A DNA stretch of 64,000 nucleotides from Sporosarcina sp. JAI121 (GTDB lineage Bacteria; Bacillota; Bacilli; Bacillales_A; Planococcaceae). Every line of letters begins with the position of its first letter. Position 1 is the first letter of the stretch. The translations under genes were made by a program, and so were the position numbers. Below are positions 52,401 to 63,718 of this stretch, piece by piece. The stretch is taken from assembly GCF_013408665.1 (NCBI RefSeq), contig NZ_JACCCL010000002.1:186001-250000 (forward strand). Reading direction: 5' to 3'. Below the pieces are notes generated by a model that saw nothing but the letters and a program-made list of their open reading frames with translations, searched no databases and was not told the origin of the DNA.

Positions 52401-52970
52401 CCTGTATTTGACGGGGCGAATGAACAGGATGTTTGGGAGACGATGGAAGAGGCCGGAATGGATCGCGACGGAAAAACAATTTTGTATGACGGTCGTTCAG
52501 GGGAAGCTTTCGACAACCGTGTATCCGTTGGTGTCATGTATATGATCAAACTGGCCCACATGGTCGATGACAAGCTACATGCCCGTTCAACTGGACCGTA
52601 CTCACTCGTCACTCAGCAACCACTAGGCGGTAAAGCCCAGTTTGGTGGCCAGCGTTTCGGAGAGATGGAAGTATGGGCACTTGAAGCATACGGTGCAGCT
52701 TATACACTTCAAGAGATACTCACTGTGAAGTCGGATGACGTAGTAGGACGCGTGAAAACGTATGAAGCTATCGTCAAAGGAGAAAGTGTTCCGCAACCGG
52801 GCGTCCCTGAATCCTTTAAAGTTCTAATAAAAGAACTTCAGAGCCTTGGTTTGGACGTGAAGATGCTATCGCTTGATCTTGAAGAAATCGAGTTACGAGA
52901 TCTTGATGAAGATGATGATATGCAACCGACAGACGCTTTGAATCTTATAAAAGAAAATCAGCCTGTTTGA
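49437..52970 (+). CDS. rpoB: DNA-directed RNA polymerase subunit beta
   Basis: The 1177-residue beta subunit forms half of the active-site cleft. The TTG at 49437 ([19 protein letters not shown]) matches the Bacillus start and lies 6-8 bases after AAGGGGTGA; a GTG at 49428 overlaps that site. The rifampicin-binding cluster reads [17 protein letters not shown], then [13 protein letters not shown], with the wild-type His, Arg and Ser, so no common resistance change is seen. [12 protein letters not shown] and the C-terminal [20 protein letters not shown] are as expected. rpoC follows after 129 bases that contain a terminator-like hairpin. Confidence 0.99.
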   Translation: MTGHLVQYGQHRQRRSFARISEVLDLPNLIEIQTASYEWFMEEGMMDMFRDISPIQDFTGNLSLEFIDYALGEPKYPVEESKERDVTFAAPLRVKVRLHNKETEEVKEQDVFMGDFPLMTENGTFVINGAERVIVSQLVRSPSVYYNDKTDKNGKRGFGATVIPNRGAWLEYETDAKDVVHVRIDRTRKLPITVLLRALGFSSDQEIIDLIGDNEYLRNSLEKDNTENSEKALLEIYERLRPGEPPTLDSAKNLLFSRFFDAKRYDLANVGRYKMNKKLHVQNRLFNQTLAETLVDPETGEILLEKDQLIDRRALDRLLPHLEKGIGFEEISHASGVLDEKITIQTIKIYSPKSEEKQVINVISNAYVDDSIKHVTPADIVASISYFFNLLHGVGNTDDIDHLGNRRLRSVGELLQNQFRIGLSRMERVVKERMSINDTQSIVPQQLINIRPVIASIKEFFGSSQLSQFMDQTNPLAELTHKRRLSALGPGGLTRERAGMEVRDVHYSHYGRMCPIETPEGPNIGLINSLSTFAKVNKFGFIETPYRKVDPTTGRVTAKIDYLTADIEDNYVVAQANAILAEDGSFVNEGVVGRFQGDNTVFKREQIDYMDVSPKQVVSAATACIPFLENDDSNRALMGANMQRQAVPLLNPEAPFVGTGMEHISARDSGAAVLAKFDGIVEHVEASEIRVRRIETVDGKEVKGDLTIYRLENFIRSNQGTCYNQRPITSVGDRVKPLDILADGPSMEQGELALGRNVLMAFMTWDGYNYEDAIIMSERLVKDDVYTSVHIEEYESEARDTKLGPEEITRDIPNVGEDALRNLDDRGIIRIGAEVRDGDILVGKVTPKGVTELTAEERLLHAIFGEKAREVRDTSLKVPHGAGGIVLDVKVFNREDGDELPPGVNQLVRAYIVQKRKISVGDKMAGRHGNKGVISRILPEADMPYLPDGTPIDLMLNPLGVPSRMNIGQVLEMHLGMASRTLGLHMASPVFDGANEQDVWETMEEAGMDRDGKTILYDGRSGEAFDNRVSVGVMYMIKLAHMVDDKLHARSTGPYSLVTQQPLGGKAQFGGQRFGEMEVWALEAYGAAYTLQEILTVKSDDVVGRVKTYEAIVKGESVPQPGVPESFKVLIKELQSLGLDVKMLSLDLEEIELRDLDEDDDMQPTDALNLIKENQPV

Positions 52971-53000
52971 CTTGCCTAGTGAAAGAGATATCTAATTTCA

Positions 53001-53027
53001 GGGGGAATTACACGTTTTCCCCCTTTT
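53001..53027 (+). terminator. Terminator-like hairpin between rpoB and rpoC
   Basis: GGGGGAA (53001-53007) pairs with TTCCCCC (53017-53023) and is followed by TTTT. The same stem recurs after rpoC (56717). Full termination here would separate two subunits needed in equal amounts, so partial effect or RNA processing is more likely. Confidence 0.72.
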
Positions 53028-53099
53028 CATTTCAATATAATGTGTGCGCTTGCTCGGAAAAGCCAATTGCAGCGATAAGACTAAAGGGAGGTAGGCTCC

Positions 53100-56000
53100 T
53101 TGATAGATGTAAACAATTTTGAGTATATGAAGATCGGCCTTGCATCACCAGATAAGATCCGTTCGTGGTCATATGGTGAAGTTAAAAAGCCGGAAACAAT
53201 TAACTACCGTACATTGAAACCCGAAAAGGACGGCCTGTTCTGTGAACGTATTTTCGGACCTACGAAAGATTGGGAATGTCATTGCGGGAAGTATAAACGC
53301 GTTCGTTATAAAGGTGTCGTTTGTGATCGTTGCGGAGTTGAAGTTACACGTCAAAAAGTCCGTCGTGAACGTATGGGGCATATTGAGCTAGCAGCTCCAG
53401 TGACTCATATTTGGTACTTCAAAGGAATTCCAAGCCGCATGGGGCTCATACTGGATATGACACCGCGTGCTTTGGAAGAAATCATTTACTTCGCGTCTTA
53501 TGTAGTGACTGATCCAGCGGATACGCCACTTGAACGGAAGCAATTGCTTTCCGAGAGGGAGTACCGCATCTACCGTGAAAAGTACGGTTCTAAGTTCCAG
53601 GCACTCATGGGCGCCGAAGCGATTGAACGTCTTCTGTCTGCAATCGATCTTGAAAAAGAGATGGAATTTTTGAAAGAAGAGTTGAAAACGGTTCAAGGCC
53701 AACGTCGCACACGTGCAATCAGACGTCTTGAAGTCGTAGAGGCATTCCGGAACTCGGGCAACAAACCTTCTTGGATGGTCCTAGAAGTATTGCCGGTAAT
53801 ACCGCCGGAACTTCGTCCGATGGTACAACTTGATGGCGGACGTTTTGCGACATCCGACTTGAATGACTTGTATCGTAGGGTTATCAACCGGAACAATCGA
53901 TTGAAACGCCTATTGGATCTTGGAGCACCTGGTATCATCGTTCAGAACGAGAAGCGTATGCTGCAAGAAGCAGTCGATGCACTTATCGATAATGGTCGTC
54001 GCGGCCGTCCAGTTACAGGACCGGGTAACCGCCCATTGAAATCCCTTTCTCATATGCTTAAAGGGAAGCAAGGTCGTTTCCGTCAAAACCTACTTGGAAA
54101 ACGGGTGGACTATTCTGGTCGTTCCGTAATCGTAGTAGGACCTAACCTGAAAATGTATCAGTGCGGTCTGCCGAAAGAAATGGCAATCGAACTGTTTAAA
54201 CCGTTTGTTATGAAGGAACTGGTTGAACGTGGTCTTGCACACAATATCAAGAGCGCTAAACGTAAGATTGAGCGCCTTCATTCAGAAGTATGGGACGTAC
54301 TTGAGGAAGTCATCAAGGAGCATCCGGTCTTATTGAACCGTGCCCCGACTCTTCACCGTCTTGGAATACAAGCGTTCGAGCCGATTCTTGTAGAAGGCCG
54401 TGCAATCACTCTTCATCCGCTCGTATGTACAGCTTACAATGCTGACTTCGATGGTGACCAGATGGCTGTTCACGTTCCGCTATCCGCAGAAGCACAAGCG
54501 GAAGCACGCCTACTCATGTTGGCCGCGCAAAACATATTGAACCCGAAAGATGGAAAACCGGTCGTTACTCCGTCCCAAGATATGGTTTTAGGAAACTATT
54601 ACCTTACTTTGGAACGTAAAGGTGCGTCAGGTGAAGGAACTGCTTTCCGCGATGCGGATGAAGCACTAATCGCTTATCATAACGGTCATGTGCATCTCCA
54701 TTCACGGATTGCTATTCAGGCACGTTCTTTGAACAATCCTACTTTCACGGAAGAACAAAATGGCAAACTTTTATTGACGACAGTCGGAAAAGTGATTTTT
54801 AACGAAATTCTGCCTAAATCATTCCCATATATTAACGAGCCGACGGATTTCAACTTACAAATTGAAACGCCGGATAAGTATTTCGTTGATGGGACTGTAA
54901 ACATAAAAGAACACCTTGTTGAAATGGAACTTATCGAACCATTCAAGAAGAAAATCCTTGGAAATATCATCGCGGAAATCTTCAAACGTTTCCATATTAC
55001 AGAAACGTCCAAAATGCTTGACCGCATGAAAAATCTTGGATTCAAATATTCTACTCGTGCGGGGATTACAATCGGTATATCCGATATTGTCGTCTTGCCG
55101 AACAAAGATGATATCTTGAACGAAGCGCAAGGAAAAGTGGACAAAGTGTTGCAACAGTTCCGTCGTGGACTCATTACAGAGGAAGAGCGATACGATCGCG
55201 TCATCTCTTATTGGAGCCATGCAAAGGATGTAATCCAAGACAAACTGATGGATTCACTTGACCACTCAAACCCGATTTACATGATGAGTGACTCGGGCGC
55301 GCGGGGTAACGCATCCAACTTCACTCAGCTGGCTGGTATGCGTGGTCTGATGGCCAACCCGGCCGGACGAATCATTGAACTTCCAATCAAGTCGTCATTC
55401 CGTGAAGGTCTGACGGTGCTAGAGTACTTCATCTCGACACATGGTGCCCGTAAAGGACTTGCCGATACGGCCCTTAAGACGGCTGACTCAGGTTACTTGA
55501 CACGTCGACTAGTCGACGTTGCACAAGACGTCATCGTCCGTGAAGATGATTGTGGTACAGATCGCGGATTGGACATCGGTGCACTTATGGATGGAACGGA
55601 AGTCATCGAAGGTCTAGATGAACGTATCGAAGGCCGTCACACGAAGAAAACGATTTATCATCCTGAAACAGGTGCTTTGATTCTCAAAAGGGATGGCTTG
55701 ATTACTGCTGATGCAGCCCGTGCCATTTTAGATGCGGGAATCGAAGAAATTACAATCCGTTCTGCCTTCACATGCAATACGAAACACGGAGTTTGTAAGT
55801 TATGTTACGGTATCAACTTGGCAACAGGTGAAAAAGTTGAGGTTGGTGAAGCGGTGGGTATCATCGCAGCACAATCCATCGGTGAACCGGGTACACAGCT
55901 TACAATGCGTACATTCCATACAGGTGGGGTTGCAGGGGATGACATTACACAAGGTCTTCCACGTATCCAGGAAATTTTCGAATCCCGTAATCCTAAAGGG

Positions 56001-56702
56001 GTCGCGGTCATTTCGGAAATCAAAGGTGATATCATCGAAATTGATGAAATCCGTGAAGGACAGAAAGAAATCACGATTCAAGGCGAAGTGGAAACGCGTA
56101 AATACCTTACACCATACAATGCCCGACTTAAAGTTGATGTCGGTGATAAAATTGACCGGGGTGACGTCATAACGGAAGGTTCGATCGATCCGAAAGAACT
56201 GATCGTTGTAAAAGACGTAGTTACCGTTCAAGTCTATCTCTTGAAAGAGGTTCAAAAAGTTTACCGCATGCAGGGTGTTGAAATTGGCGATAAGCACGTT
56301 GAAGTAATGGTACGCCAAATGCTTCGGAAAGTGCGTATCATCGAAGCGGGGGACACGGATCTATTACCGGGTTCACTACTCGACATCCACCAATTTTCAG
56401 ATGCGAATGCAGAAGTGCTTAAAGTCAATAAAATTCCGGCGACTTGCCGTCCTGTCATTCTCGGTATCACAAAAGCTTCACTTGAAACGGAATCCTTCTT
56501 ATCGGCAGCTTCATTCCAAGAGACAACGCGTGTCTTGACGGATGCAGCCATCAAAGGGAAAACCGACGAGTTACTCGGCTTGAAAGAGAACGTTATTATC
56601 GGAAAACTCGTCCCGGCTGGAACAGGGATGCAACGTTACCGTCATATCGTTATGGAACAAGACACAGGGAAAAGTTCAACCAAGAAAGTTACGGCTGAAT
56701 AA
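53100..56702 (+). CDS. rpoC: DNA-directed RNA polymerase subunit beta'
   Basis: The 1200-residue catalytic subunit begins at a TTG ([19 protein letters not shown]) 8 or so bases after GGGAGGT. The N-terminal zinc site is CHCGKYKR with CDRCG near residue 60-78, the active-site motif is NADFDGDQM near 449 with three magnesium-binding Asp residues, and the second zinc site ([13 protein letters not shown]) and the trigger-loop region [19 protein letters not shown] lie in the C-terminal third. Length matches Bacillus RpoC. A terminator follows. Confidence 0.99.
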   Translation: MIDVNNFEYMKIGLASPDKIRSWSYGEVKKPETINYRTLKPEKDGLFCERIFGPTKDWECHCGKYKRVRYKGVVCDRCGVEVTRQKVRRERMGHIELAAPVTHIWYFKGIPSRMGLILDMTPRALEEIIYFASYVVTDPADTPLERKQLLSEREYRIYREKYGSKFQALMGAEAIERLLSAIDLEKEMEFLKEELKTVQGQRRTRAIRRLEVVEAFRNSGNKPSWMVLEVLPVIPPELRPMVQLDGGRFATSDLNDLYRRVINRNNRLKRLLDLGAPGIIVQNEKRMLQEAVDALIDNGRRGRPVTGPGNRPLKSLSHMLKGKQGRFRQNLLGKRVDYSGRSVIVVGPNLKMYQCGLPKEMAIELFKPFVMKELVERGLAHNIKSAKRKIERLHSEVWDVLEEVIKEHPVLLNRAPTLHRLGIQAFEPILVEGRAITLHPLVCTAYNADFDGDQMAVHVPLSAEAQAEARLLMLAAQNILNPKDGKPVVTPSQDMVLGNYYLTLERKGASGEGTAFRDADEALIAYHNGHVHLHSRIAIQARSLNNPTFTEEQNGKLLLTTVGKVIFNEILPKSFPYINEPTDFNLQIETPDKYFVDGTVNIKEHLVEMELIEPFKKKILGNIIAEIFKRFHITETSKMLDRMKNLGFKYSTRAGITIGISDIVVLPNKDDILNEAQGKVDKVLQQFRRGLITEEERYDRVISYWSHAKDVIQDKLMDSLDHSNPIYMMSDSGARGNASNFTQLAGMRGLMANPAGRIIELPIKSSFREGLTVLEYFISTHGARKGLADTALKTADSGYLTRRLVDVAQDVIVREDDCGTDRGLDIGALMDGTEVIEGLDERIEGRHTKKTIYHPETGALILKRDGLITADAARAILDAGIEEITIRSAFTCNTKHGVCKLCYGINLATGEKVEVGEAVGIIAAQSIGEPGTQLTMRTFHTGGVAGDDITQGLPRIQEIFESRNPKGVAVISEIKGDIIEIDEIREGQKEITIQGEVETRKYLTPYNARLKVDVGDKIDRGDVITEGSIDPKELIVVKDVVTVQVYLLKEVQKVYRMQGVEIGDKHVEVMVRQMLRKVRIIEAGDTDLLPGSLLDIHQFSDANAEVLKVNKIPATCRPVILGITKASLETESFLSAASFQETTRVLTDAAIKGKTDELLGLKENVIIGKLVPAGTGMQRYRHIVMEQDTGKSSTKKVTAE

Positions 56703-56716
56703 AACAAAGTGAAAAT

Positions 56717-56752
56717 GGGGGAACAGGAAAGCACTTCCCCCAACTTTCCTTT
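56717..56752 (+). terminator. Terminator after rpoC
   Basis: GGGGGAA (56717-56723) pairs with TTCCCCC (56735-56741), followed by a modest T-rich stretch. Confidence 0.72.
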
Positions 56753-56758
56753 TATGTG

Positions 56759-56787
56759 TTGACAGTTTCCGTAACAGGTGATAAAAT
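56759..56787 (+). promoter_or_regulatory. Promoter of ybxF and the str operon
   Basis: TTGACA (56759-56764), a 17-base spacer and TAAAAT (56782-56787), with the ybxF start 45 bases downstream. Confidence 0.85.
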
Positions 56788-56831
56788 ACAAAAGGTTGAT
56801 AGTTGATGTCTGTACTTTGGAGGATATGGAA

Positions 56832-57080
56832 ATGTCTTATGAAAAAGTTGAGCAGGCAAAGAAAACGATCATCGGTACAAAGCAGGCAGTGAAAGCAATC
56901 CGTGCAGGGATAGTGATAGAAATTATTATTGCGCAGGATGCAGAAGAACGGATTATTGCTCCAGTGATGGAGGAAGCCGCACTTCATGACATTCAAGTGA
57001 CGCATGTCGATTCGAGGGAGAAACTCGGAAATGCATGTGGCATTCAAGTCGGTGCAGCTGTGGTTGCGATTACTGATTAA
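56832..57080 (+). CDS. rplGB: L7Ae-like ribosomal protein (YbxF, putative kink-turn binder)
   Basis: The 82-residue protein of the L7Ae/L30e family starts MSYEKVEQAKKTIIGTKQAV and contains the RNA-binding AQDAEERIIAP and REKLGNACGIQVGAA segments. YbxF of Bacillus subtilis binds kink-turn RNA and associates with ribosomes; its precise role is open. The ATG at 56832 is 7 bases from TTGGAGGA; an ATG at 56826 is too close. It precedes rpsL by 101 bases in the usual order. Confidence 0.94.
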   Translation: MSYEKVEQAKKTIIGTKQAVKAIRAGIVIEIIIAQDAEERIIAPVMEEAALHDIQVTHVDSREKLGNACGIQVGAAVVAITD

Positions 57081-57181
57081 TAGTTTTTGTGCAAAAAAGC
57101 ACAAAGACTTTGTTTTTACCCCAAAAATGAACCACCTGGATGTGTGGTCTTACAAAAGAAGTTTGAAAGGAGGAAAAACCG

Positions 57182-57604
57182 ATGCCTACAATTAATCAAT
57201 TGGTCCGTAAACCACGTAAAACTAAAGTGACAGGATCTAAATCTCCAGCACTCGGAAAAAGCTATAACAGCTTCAAAAAGTCAATGACAAACGTAAACTC
57301 ACCACAAAAAAGAGGTGTTTGTACGCGTGTTGGCACGATGACACCGAAAAAGCCAAACTCGGCTCTACGTAAATATGCACGTGTACGCTTGACTAACTCA
57401 TTGGAAGTCAATGCATACATCCCTGGTGAAGGCCACAACCTTCAAGAGCACAGTGTAGTTCTTCTTCGCGGCGGACGCGTAAAAGACTTACCAGGTGTTC
57501 GTTACCACATCGTTCGCGGTGCGCTCGATACAGCTGGTGTTACTGGCCGTATGCAAAGCCGTTCTATGTACGGTGCTAAAAAACCTAAAGCAAAGAAAAA
57601 TTAA
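57182..57604 (+). CDS. rpsL: Ribosomal protein uS12
   Basis: uS12 lines the decoding centre. The 140-residue product reads [20 protein letters not shown] at the start, then the central [20 protein letters not shown] and the [13 protein letters not shown] block. The streptomycin-related lysine in TPKKPNS is wild type, as is the [13 protein letters not shown] loop. GAAAGGAGGAAAAACCG precedes the ATG. It starts the rpsL-rpsG-fusA-tuf string. Confidence 0.98.
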   Translation: MPTINQLVRKPRKTKVTGSKSPALGKSYNSFKKSMTNVNSPQKRGVCTRVGTMTPKKPNSALRKYARVRLTNSLEVNAYIPGEGHNLQEHSVVLLRGGRVKDLPGVRYHIVRGALDTAGVTGRMQSRSMYGAKKPKAKKN

Positions 57605-57611
57605 TTCAAAA

Positions 57612-57681
57612 AGTTATTTAAGCAAAACCTGCTTAAAAAATTATGATTGAGGGTTATTTAAGCGGAAAACGCTTGAAAACC
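57612..57681 (+). other. Twin hairpins between rpsL and rpsG
   Basis: Two similar stem-loops occur in tandem: TTTAAGCA/TGCTTAAA (near 57613-57635) and TTTAAGCG/CGCTTGAA (near 57657-57679), each starting TATTTAAGC. They are weak and without clear T runs, which suggests mRNA processing or stability rather than termination. Confidence 0.6.
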
Positions 57682-57700
57682 TTGAAAGGAGGAAAACAAC

Positions 57701-58171
57701 ATGCCACGTAAAGGCCCTGTTGCAAAACGTGACGTACTTCCGGATCCGATATACAATTCGAAGCTCGTTTCACGACTTATCAATAAAATGATGATTGATG
57801 GTAAAAAAGGTACATCACAGAAAATCCTCTATGGTGCGTTCGAGCTTGTGAAAGAACGTTCTGGCAAGGATCCACTTGAAGTATTCGAAGCGGCACTAAC
57901 TAACGTAATGCCAGTTCTTGAGGTTAAAGCACGCCGTGTAGGTGGAGCAAACTATCAAGTACCAGTTGAAGTACGCCCTGATCGTCGTACGACTCTTGGA
58001 CTTCGTTACATCGTTAACTACTCACGCACACGCGGAGAGAAAACAATGGAAGAACGTCTTGCGAATGAAATCCTTGATGCTTCCAACAACACTGGTGCTT
58101 CTGTGAAACGCCGTGAAGAAATGCACAAAATGGCTGATGCTAACAAAGCATTCGCTCACTATCGCTGGTAA
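57701..58171 (+). CDS. rpsG: Ribosomal protein uS7
   Basis: uS7 organises the head of the 30S subunit and contacts E-site tRNA. The 156-residue product begins [20 protein letters not shown]; the [20 protein letters not shown] helix, [19 protein letters not shown] and the closing [15 protein letters not shown] end (here [11 protein letters not shown]) are standard. GAAAGGAGGAAAA lies before the ATG. fusA follows after 51 bases. Confidence 0.98.
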   Translation: MPRKGPVAKRDVLPDPIYNSKLVSRLINKMMIDGKKGTSQKILYGAFELVKERSGKDPLEVFEAALTNVMPVLEVKARRVGGANYQVPVEVRPDRRTTLGLRYIVNYSRTRGEKTMEERLANEILDASNNTGASVKRREEMHKMADANKAFAHYRW

Positions 58172-58222
58172 GATTCGGCGAATCATTGACACTCTAATCC
58201 GAGACGGAAGGAGATCTATAAT

Positions 58223-60301
58223 ATGGCTAGAAAATTCTCCTTAGAGAATACACGTAACATCGGAATCATGGCTCACATTGACGCCGGTAAGACGACGACG
58301 ACTGAGCGGATCCTTTATTACACTGGTAAAATCCACAAAATCGGGGAAACGCACGAAGGTGCATCCCAAATGGACTGGATGGAGCAAGAACAAGAACGCG
58401 GAATCACAATCACATCAGCTGCAACAACTGCTGAGTGGAAAAACCACCGCGTAAACATCATTGATACTCCAGGTCACGTAGACTTCACTGTTGAAGTTGA
58501 ACGTTCCCTTCGTGTTCTTGATGGAGCTGTAACGGTACTTGACGCTCAATCGGGCGTTGAACCACAAACAGAAACGGTTTGGCGTCAAGCGACAAACTAT
58601 GGCGTTCCACGTCTAGTATTTGTCAACAAGATGGACAAAACGGGTGCAGATTTCCTATATTCAGTAGGTACACTTCGTGAACGTCTTGGAGCGAACGCGC
58701 ACCCGATTCAATTGCCGATTGGTGCAGAAGACACATTCTCTGCAATCATCGACCTAGTTGAAATGAATGCAGTATACTACGGCGACGATTCAGGTTTGAC
58801 TGCTGAAGTTAAAGAAATTCCGGAAGAATATCGTGCGCAAGCCGAAGAATACCGGGAAAAATTGATTGAAGCGGTTGCTGAATTCGATGAAGATCTTATG
58901 AACAAATTCTTGGATGAAGAAGAAATTACAATCGCAGAAATCAAAACAGCAATTCGTAACGCGACATTGGCTGTTGAATTCTACCCGGTTGTATGTGGAA
59001 CTGCTTTCAAGAACAAAGGTGTTCAACTCGTTCTAGATGCTGTAATTGATTACCTTCCATCACCAATCGATATCCCACCTATGAAAGGGACAAATCCTGA
59101 TACTGACGAAGAAATTGAGCGTCACGCAGACGACAGCGCGCCGTTCTCGGCACTAGCTTTCAAAGTTATGACGGATCCTTATGTAGGTAAACTGACATTC
59201 TTCCGTGTGTATTCTGGTGTTCTTCAATCAGGCTCATACGTACAGAACTCTTCTAAAGGGAAGCGTGAACGCGTAGGACGTATTCTACAAATGCATGCGA
59301 ACTCACGTGAAGAGATCTCTGAAGTACATTCAGGGGAAATTGCTGCTGCAGTCGGACTTAAAGATACAGGAACTGGCGATACACTTTGTGAAGCTAGCGC
59401 GCCTGTAATCCTTGAGTCAATGGACTTCCCAGAACCGGTAATTTCACTTTCTGTTGAACCGAAAACAAAAGCCGACCAAGATAAAATGGGTATGGCTCTT
59501 GCGAAGCTTCAAGAGGAAGACCCGACATTCCGTGCACATACAGACCAAGAAACAGGAGAAGTAATCATCGCAGGTATGGGTGAATTGCATCTTGACGTTC
59601 TTGTAGACCGTATGCGCCGCGAATTCAACGTTGATGCTAACGTCGGAGCTCCGCAAGTATCTTACCGTGAAACATTCCGTTCTTCAGCGGAAGTTGAAGG
59701 TAAGTTCGTGCGTCAATCTGGTGGACGTGGACAGTTCGGTCACGTTTGGATCGAATTCTCTCCTAATGAAGAAGGAAAAGGATTCGAATTCGTTAACAAC
59801 ATCGTTGGGGGATCCGTTCCACGTGAATATATCCCAGCGGTAGAAGCTGGTATCCGTGATTCACTTGATAATGGTGTAGTTGCAGGATATCCTTTGATCG
59901 ACATCAAAGCCCGTCTTTTCGATGGTTCTTATCACGATGTAGACTCCAACGAAATGGCGTTCAAAATTGCTGCTTCTATGGCACTTAAAAACGCAGTTTC
60001 AAAAGTCAACCCGGTTCTTCTTGAGCCGATGATGAAAGTTGAAGTCATTATTCCTGAAGAGTATATGGGTGACATCATGGGCGATATTACTTCTCGACGC
60101 GGCCGCGTTGAAGGTATGGACGCACGCGGAAACGCACAAGTTGTCCGTTCTATGGTTCCTCTTGCTCAAATGTTCGGATATGCAACAGCATTGCGTTCTA
60201 ACACACAAGGACGCGGAGTCTTCTCAATGTCATTCGATCACTATGAAGAAGTGCCGAAATCAGTTGCTGAAGAAATCATCAAGAAAAACAAAGGCGAATA
60301 A
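58223..60301 (+). CDS. fusA: Elongation factor G
   Basis: EF-G drives translocation and ribosome recycling. The 692-residue GTPase has G1 [15 protein letters not shown] near residue 18, the switch-[12 protein letters not shown] near 82, [10 protein letters not shown] near 136, then domain II, and domains III-V with the tip loop region [13 protein letters not shown] near 510. All expected segments are present. The ATG follows GGAAGGAGAT. It shares the str operon with rpsL, rpsG and, behind a 124-base spacer, tuf. Confidence 0.98.
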   Translation: MARKFSLENTRNIGIMAHIDAGKTTTTERILYYTGKIHKIGETHEGASQMDWMEQEQERGITITSAATTAEWKNHRVNIIDTPGHVDFTVEVERSLRVLDGAVTVLDAQSGVEPQTETVWRQATNYGVPRLVFVNKMDKTGADFLYSVGTLRERLGANAHPIQLPIGAEDTFSAIIDLVEMNAVYYGDDSGLTAEVKEIPEEYRAQAEEYREKLIEAVAEFDEDLMNKFLDEEEITIAEIKTAIRNATLAVEFYPVVCGTAFKNKGVQLVLDAVIDYLPSPIDIPPMKGTNPDTDEEIERHADDSAPFSALAFKVMTDPYVGKLTFFRVYSGVLQSGSYVQNSSKGKRERVGRILQMHANSREEISEVHSGEIAAAVGLKDTGTGDTLCEASAPVILESMDFPEPVISLSVEPKTKADQDKMGMALAKLQEEDPTFRAHTDQETGEVIIAGMGELHLDVLVDRMRREFNVDANVGAPQVSYRETFRSSAEVEGKFVRQSGGRGQFGHVWIEFSPNEEGKGFEFVNNIVGGSVPREYIPAVEAGIRDSLDNGVVAGYPLIDIKARLFDGSYHDVDSNEMAFKIAASMALKNAVSKVNPVLLEPMMKVEVIIPEEYMGDIMGDITSRRGRVEGMDARGNAQVVRSMVPLAQMFGYATALRSNTQGRGVFSMSFDHYEEVPKSVAEEIIKKNKGE

Positions 60302-60339
60302 TTTCATTCAATCTTGTTTCTAAGTTAAATTAAGTAATA

Positions 60340-60378
60340 GATGTAGGAATTCGGAGGGGGCCCCCTCTGATACCTATA
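60340..60378 (+). repeat. GC palindrome in the fusA-tuf spacer
   Basis: GAGGGGG (60354-60360) abuts its complement CCCCCTC (60361-60367) without a loop; flanking TAGG/CCTA and TC/GA extend an imperfect stem. The G run resembles a ribosome-binding site but no gene follows it. Confidence 0.7.
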
Positions 60379-60425
60379 GCTATAAAAAACAAAAAAACTT
60401 TTATATTCCGAGGAGGATTTCCACA

Positions 60426-61613
60426 ATGGGAAAAGAAAAATTTGATCGCTCCAAGCAGCATGCTAACGTAGGAACAATCGGTCACGTCGACCATGGTAAA
60501 ACAACACTAACTGCAGCAATTGCAACAGTTCTTGCAAAAAGATCAGGTGGAGTAGCACGTTCTTACGCGGACGTTGACAACGCACCTGAAGAAAAAGAGC
60601 GCGGTATCACAATCAATACTTCACACGTTGAATATGAAACTGCAACTCGTCACTATGCACACGTTGACTGCCCAGGTCACGCCGACTACGTTAAAAACAT
60701 GATCACTGGTGCAGCACAAATGGATGGCGGGATCCTAGTTGTTTCTGCAGCTGACGGCCCTATGCCACAAACACGTGAGCACATCCTTCTTTCACGTCAA
60801 GTTGGTGTTCCTTACCTAGTTGTCTTCATGAACAAATGTGACATGGTTGATGACGAAGAACTTCTTGAGCTAGTAGAAATGGAAATTCGTGACCTTCTTT
60901 CTGAATACGACTTCCCTGGCGATGACATTCCTGTTATCAAAGGATCTGCTCTTAAAGCACTTGAAGGCGAAGAAGAGTGGGAAGATAAAATCGTTGAGCT
61001 TATGGCTGCAGTTGACGAGTATATCCCAACACCACCACGCGACACTGAAAAACCATTCATGATGCCTGTTGAGGACGTATTCTCAATTACAGGACGTGGA
61101 ACAGTTGCTACTGGACGCGTTGAGCGTGGAGTAGTTAAAATCGGTGACGTTGTTGACATCATCGGTATCGTTGAAGAACCAAAAGCTACAACTGTTACAG
61201 GTGTAGAAATGTTCCGTAAACTTCTTGATTATGCAGAAGCTGGCGACAACATCGGTGCACTACTTCGTGGTGTATCACGTGATGATATCCAACGTGGGCA
61301 AGTTCTTGCGAAACCAGGAACTATTATTCCACACACGAAATTCACTTCTGAAGTATATGTTCTTTCAAAAGAAGAGGGTGGACGTCACACTCCATTCTTC
61401 TCTAACTACCGTCCACAGTTCTACTTCCGTACAACTGACGTGACTGGAGTTATCGAACTTCCAGAAGGCGTAGAAATGGTTATGCCTGGCGACAACGTTG
61501 AAATGACAATCGAATTGATTGCTCCAATCGCTCTTGAAGAAGGTACGAAATTCTCTATCCGTGAGGGTGGACGTACTGTAGGCGCTGGCGTTGTAGCTAC
61601 AATCATTAAATAA
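60426..61613 (+). CDS. tuf: Elongation factor Tu
   Basis: EF-Tu delivers aminoacyl-tRNA to the ribosome. The 395-residue GTPase has [14 protein letters not shown] near residue 19, the effector [14 protein letters not shown] near 59, [13 protein letters not shown] near 81, NKCDMVDD near 136 and GSALKALEG near 174, followed by two beta-barrel domains ([13 protein letters not shown]; the [12 protein letters not shown] end). A GAGGAGG site precedes the ATG. A strong terminator ends the operon, so rpsJ is separate here. Confidence 0.99.
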   Translation: MGKEKFDRSKQHANVGTIGHVDHGKTTLTAAIATVLAKRSGGVARSYADVDNAPEEKERGITINTSHVEYETATRHYAHVDCPGHADYVKNMITGAAQMDGGILVVSAADGPMPQTREHILLSRQVGVPYLVVFMNKCDMVDDEELLELVEMEIRDLLSEYDFPGDDIPVIKGSALKALEGEEEWEDKIVELMAAVDEYIPTPPRDTEKPFMMPVEDVFSITGRGTVATGRVERGVVKIGDVVDIIGIVEEPKATTVTGVEMFRKLLDYAEAGDNIGALLRGVSRDDIQRGQVLAKPGTIIPHTKFTSEVYVLSKEEGGRHTPFFSNYRPQFYFRTTDVTGVIELPEGVEMVMPGDNVEMTIELIAPIALEEGTKFSIREGGRTVGAGVVATIIK

Positions 61614-61626
61614 TTCTTCACCTTTT

Positions 61627-61656
61627 AAATCCCGCCCATTGTGGCGGGATTTTTTC
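61627..61656 (+). terminator. Terminator of the str operon after tuf
   Basis: ATCCCGCC pairs with GGCGGGAT around a 6-base loop, followed by six T. Confidence 0.94.
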
Positions 61657-61791
61657 GCGATTACATTTATAATTTGAATAGAAACCAGTATCTATAAAAT
61701 TCCATTGACAGATGGAAAACCCTCTGATATCTTAATAACTATGCTTTACCACTTTAGCCGACTAAAGGAATAAAACATAGGAGGAATACAA

Positions 61792-63111
61792 ATGAATGCC
61801 GTTATCATTGCTGTAGTTGTCATGCTTGTTTTAAGCTTATTACGGGTTAACGTTGTGTTAGCTCTTGTTGCAGGCGCCATTGTTGGAGGGTTTACAGGCG
61901 GTCTGTCGATTGACGAAACGATTACATCGTTTACAGAGGGATTAGGTGCTGGTGCTACAATCGCACTAAGTTATGCCTTACTAGGAGGATTTGCTGTTGC
62001 AATTTCAAAGACGGGCATACCTCAACTTCTTGTAGCTGCGATGTTACGTATTGTGAAAAAGGAAGGGCAAGCGGATCGTACCGCTCTTGGAAAAGTGCTG
62101 ATTGTATTAATTCTTTTGGTAATGGCGTTATTCTCGCAAAACCTCATACCTATTCATATTGCATTCATACCTTTATTAGTACCACCGATTTTACATGTCC
62201 TGAATCTGTTGAAAGTGGATCGCCGATTAATCGCATCTGTGTTGACTTTCGGTTTGACGGCTCCATATATTTTACTTCCTTATGGATACGGATTCATTTT
62301 CCATGAAATTCTTGCCACGCAAATGCAAACAGCTGGTCTAGCGATTGATATGGCAGATATACCGAAAGCGATGGCCCTTCCTGTTCTTGGTCTGGTAGTT
62401 GGCCTTCTCATTGCAATCTTCTTTTCCTACCGGAAGCCAAGGGAGTACGAGGACGAGCAAGTTGAAGTCACTGAAGAGGTAGTGACGGTGAAAACGCGCA
62501 ATATCATTTTCACGGTTTTGGCCCTGATTGGCACACTTGTCGTGCAAATACCGACACAGTCAATGATTGCAGGTGCAGTGACTGGGATTGCAATTCTGTA
62601 TATTACCGGTGCACTTAGATGGAAAGATGCAGACGGGCTTATCAATGAAGGCATGCGCATGATGGCATTCGTCGGATTTGTTATGATAGCAGCAAATGGA
62701 TTTGCTTCAGTTCTTCAAGAGACCGGACATGTAGTGACTCTAGTTGAATATGTGAGTTCCGCTTTAGGGGATAACAAAGGCTTGGCTGCCTTCGTCATGC
62801 TGCTCGTCGGCCTGATTGTCACGATGGGGATCGGCTCATCATTTGCCACAATCCCGATTATTGCATCAATCTTCGTACCGCTTAGTATTGCGTTCGGTTT
62901 CAGTCCGTTGGCAATTATCGCCCTCGTGGGGACTGCGGCCGCTCTAGGGGACGCTGGGTCGCCTGCATCGGACTCCACACTCGGACCAACCGCTGGACTT
63001 AACGTTGATGGTCAACATAATCATATATGGGATACATGCGTACCAACGTTCATTCACTACAACATTCCGTTGTTGCTATTTGGTTGGATAACAGTAATGC
63101 TTTTTAATTAA
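61792..63111 (+). CDS. Na+/H+ antiporter family membrane protein (YuiF-like)
   Basis: The 439-residue protein has about eleven hydrophobic spans and one charged loop near residues 205-230 (FSYRKPREYEDEQVEVTEE). Family-like features are GGFAVAISKTGIPQLL near 65, LIPIHIAFIPLLVPPIL near 118, the GIGSSFATIPIIASIFVPL stretch near 346, and GDAGSPASDSTLGPTAGLN near 386. They match the NhaC-like group that includes Bacillus YuiF, as remembered; ion specificity is not proven. The ATG follows AGGAGG. It has its own unit between the tuf terminator and the rpsJ promoter, a position usually free or held by other genes. Confidence 0.85.
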   Translation: MNAVIIAVVVMLVLSLLRVNVVLALVAGAIVGGFTGGLSIDETITSFTEGLGAGATIALSYALLGGFAVAISKTGIPQLLVAAMLRIVKKEGQADRTALGKVLIVLILLVMALFSQNLIPIHIAFIPLLVPPILHVLNLLKVDRRLIASVLTFGLTAPYILLPYGYGFIFHEILATQMQTAGLAIDMADIPKAMALPVLGLVVGLLIAIFFSYRKPREYEDEQVEVTEEVVTVKTRNIIFTVLALIGTLVVQIPTQSMIAGAVTGIAILYITGALRWKDADGLINEGMRMMAFVGFVMIAANGFASVLQETGHVVTLVEYVSSALGDNKGLAAFVMLLVGLIVTMGIGSSFATIPIIASIFVPLSIAFGFSPLAIIALVGTAAALGDAGSPASDSTLGPTAGLNVDGQHNHIWDTCVPTFIHYNIPLLLFGWITVMLFN

Positions 63112-63182
63112 GTGAAGAATTGTTCGGACTATTACTCTTAGTGTTGCAATAAGTGAAGAAAAGAATTATAATAATAAAGTTG

Positions 63183-63235
63183 AGAAAAAGAATTCCGCCA
63201 AAACACTTGCGTAATTCTTTTTCTTTATGTATAAT
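63183..63235 (+). promoter_or_regulatory. rpsJ promoter embedded in an inverted repeat
   Basis: TTGCGT (63207-63212), a 17-base spacer and TATAAT (63230-63235) form the promoter of the S10 operon. The repeat AGAAAAAGAATT (63183-63194)/AATTCTTTTTCT (63213-63224) spans the -35 box and could act as terminator for the antiporter transcript. Confidence 0.78.
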
Positions 63236-63675
<440 letters not shown>

Positions 63676-63718
63676 TCGATACTAAATAAAACACACATTA
63701 ATTCAGGAGGTGGACCAA

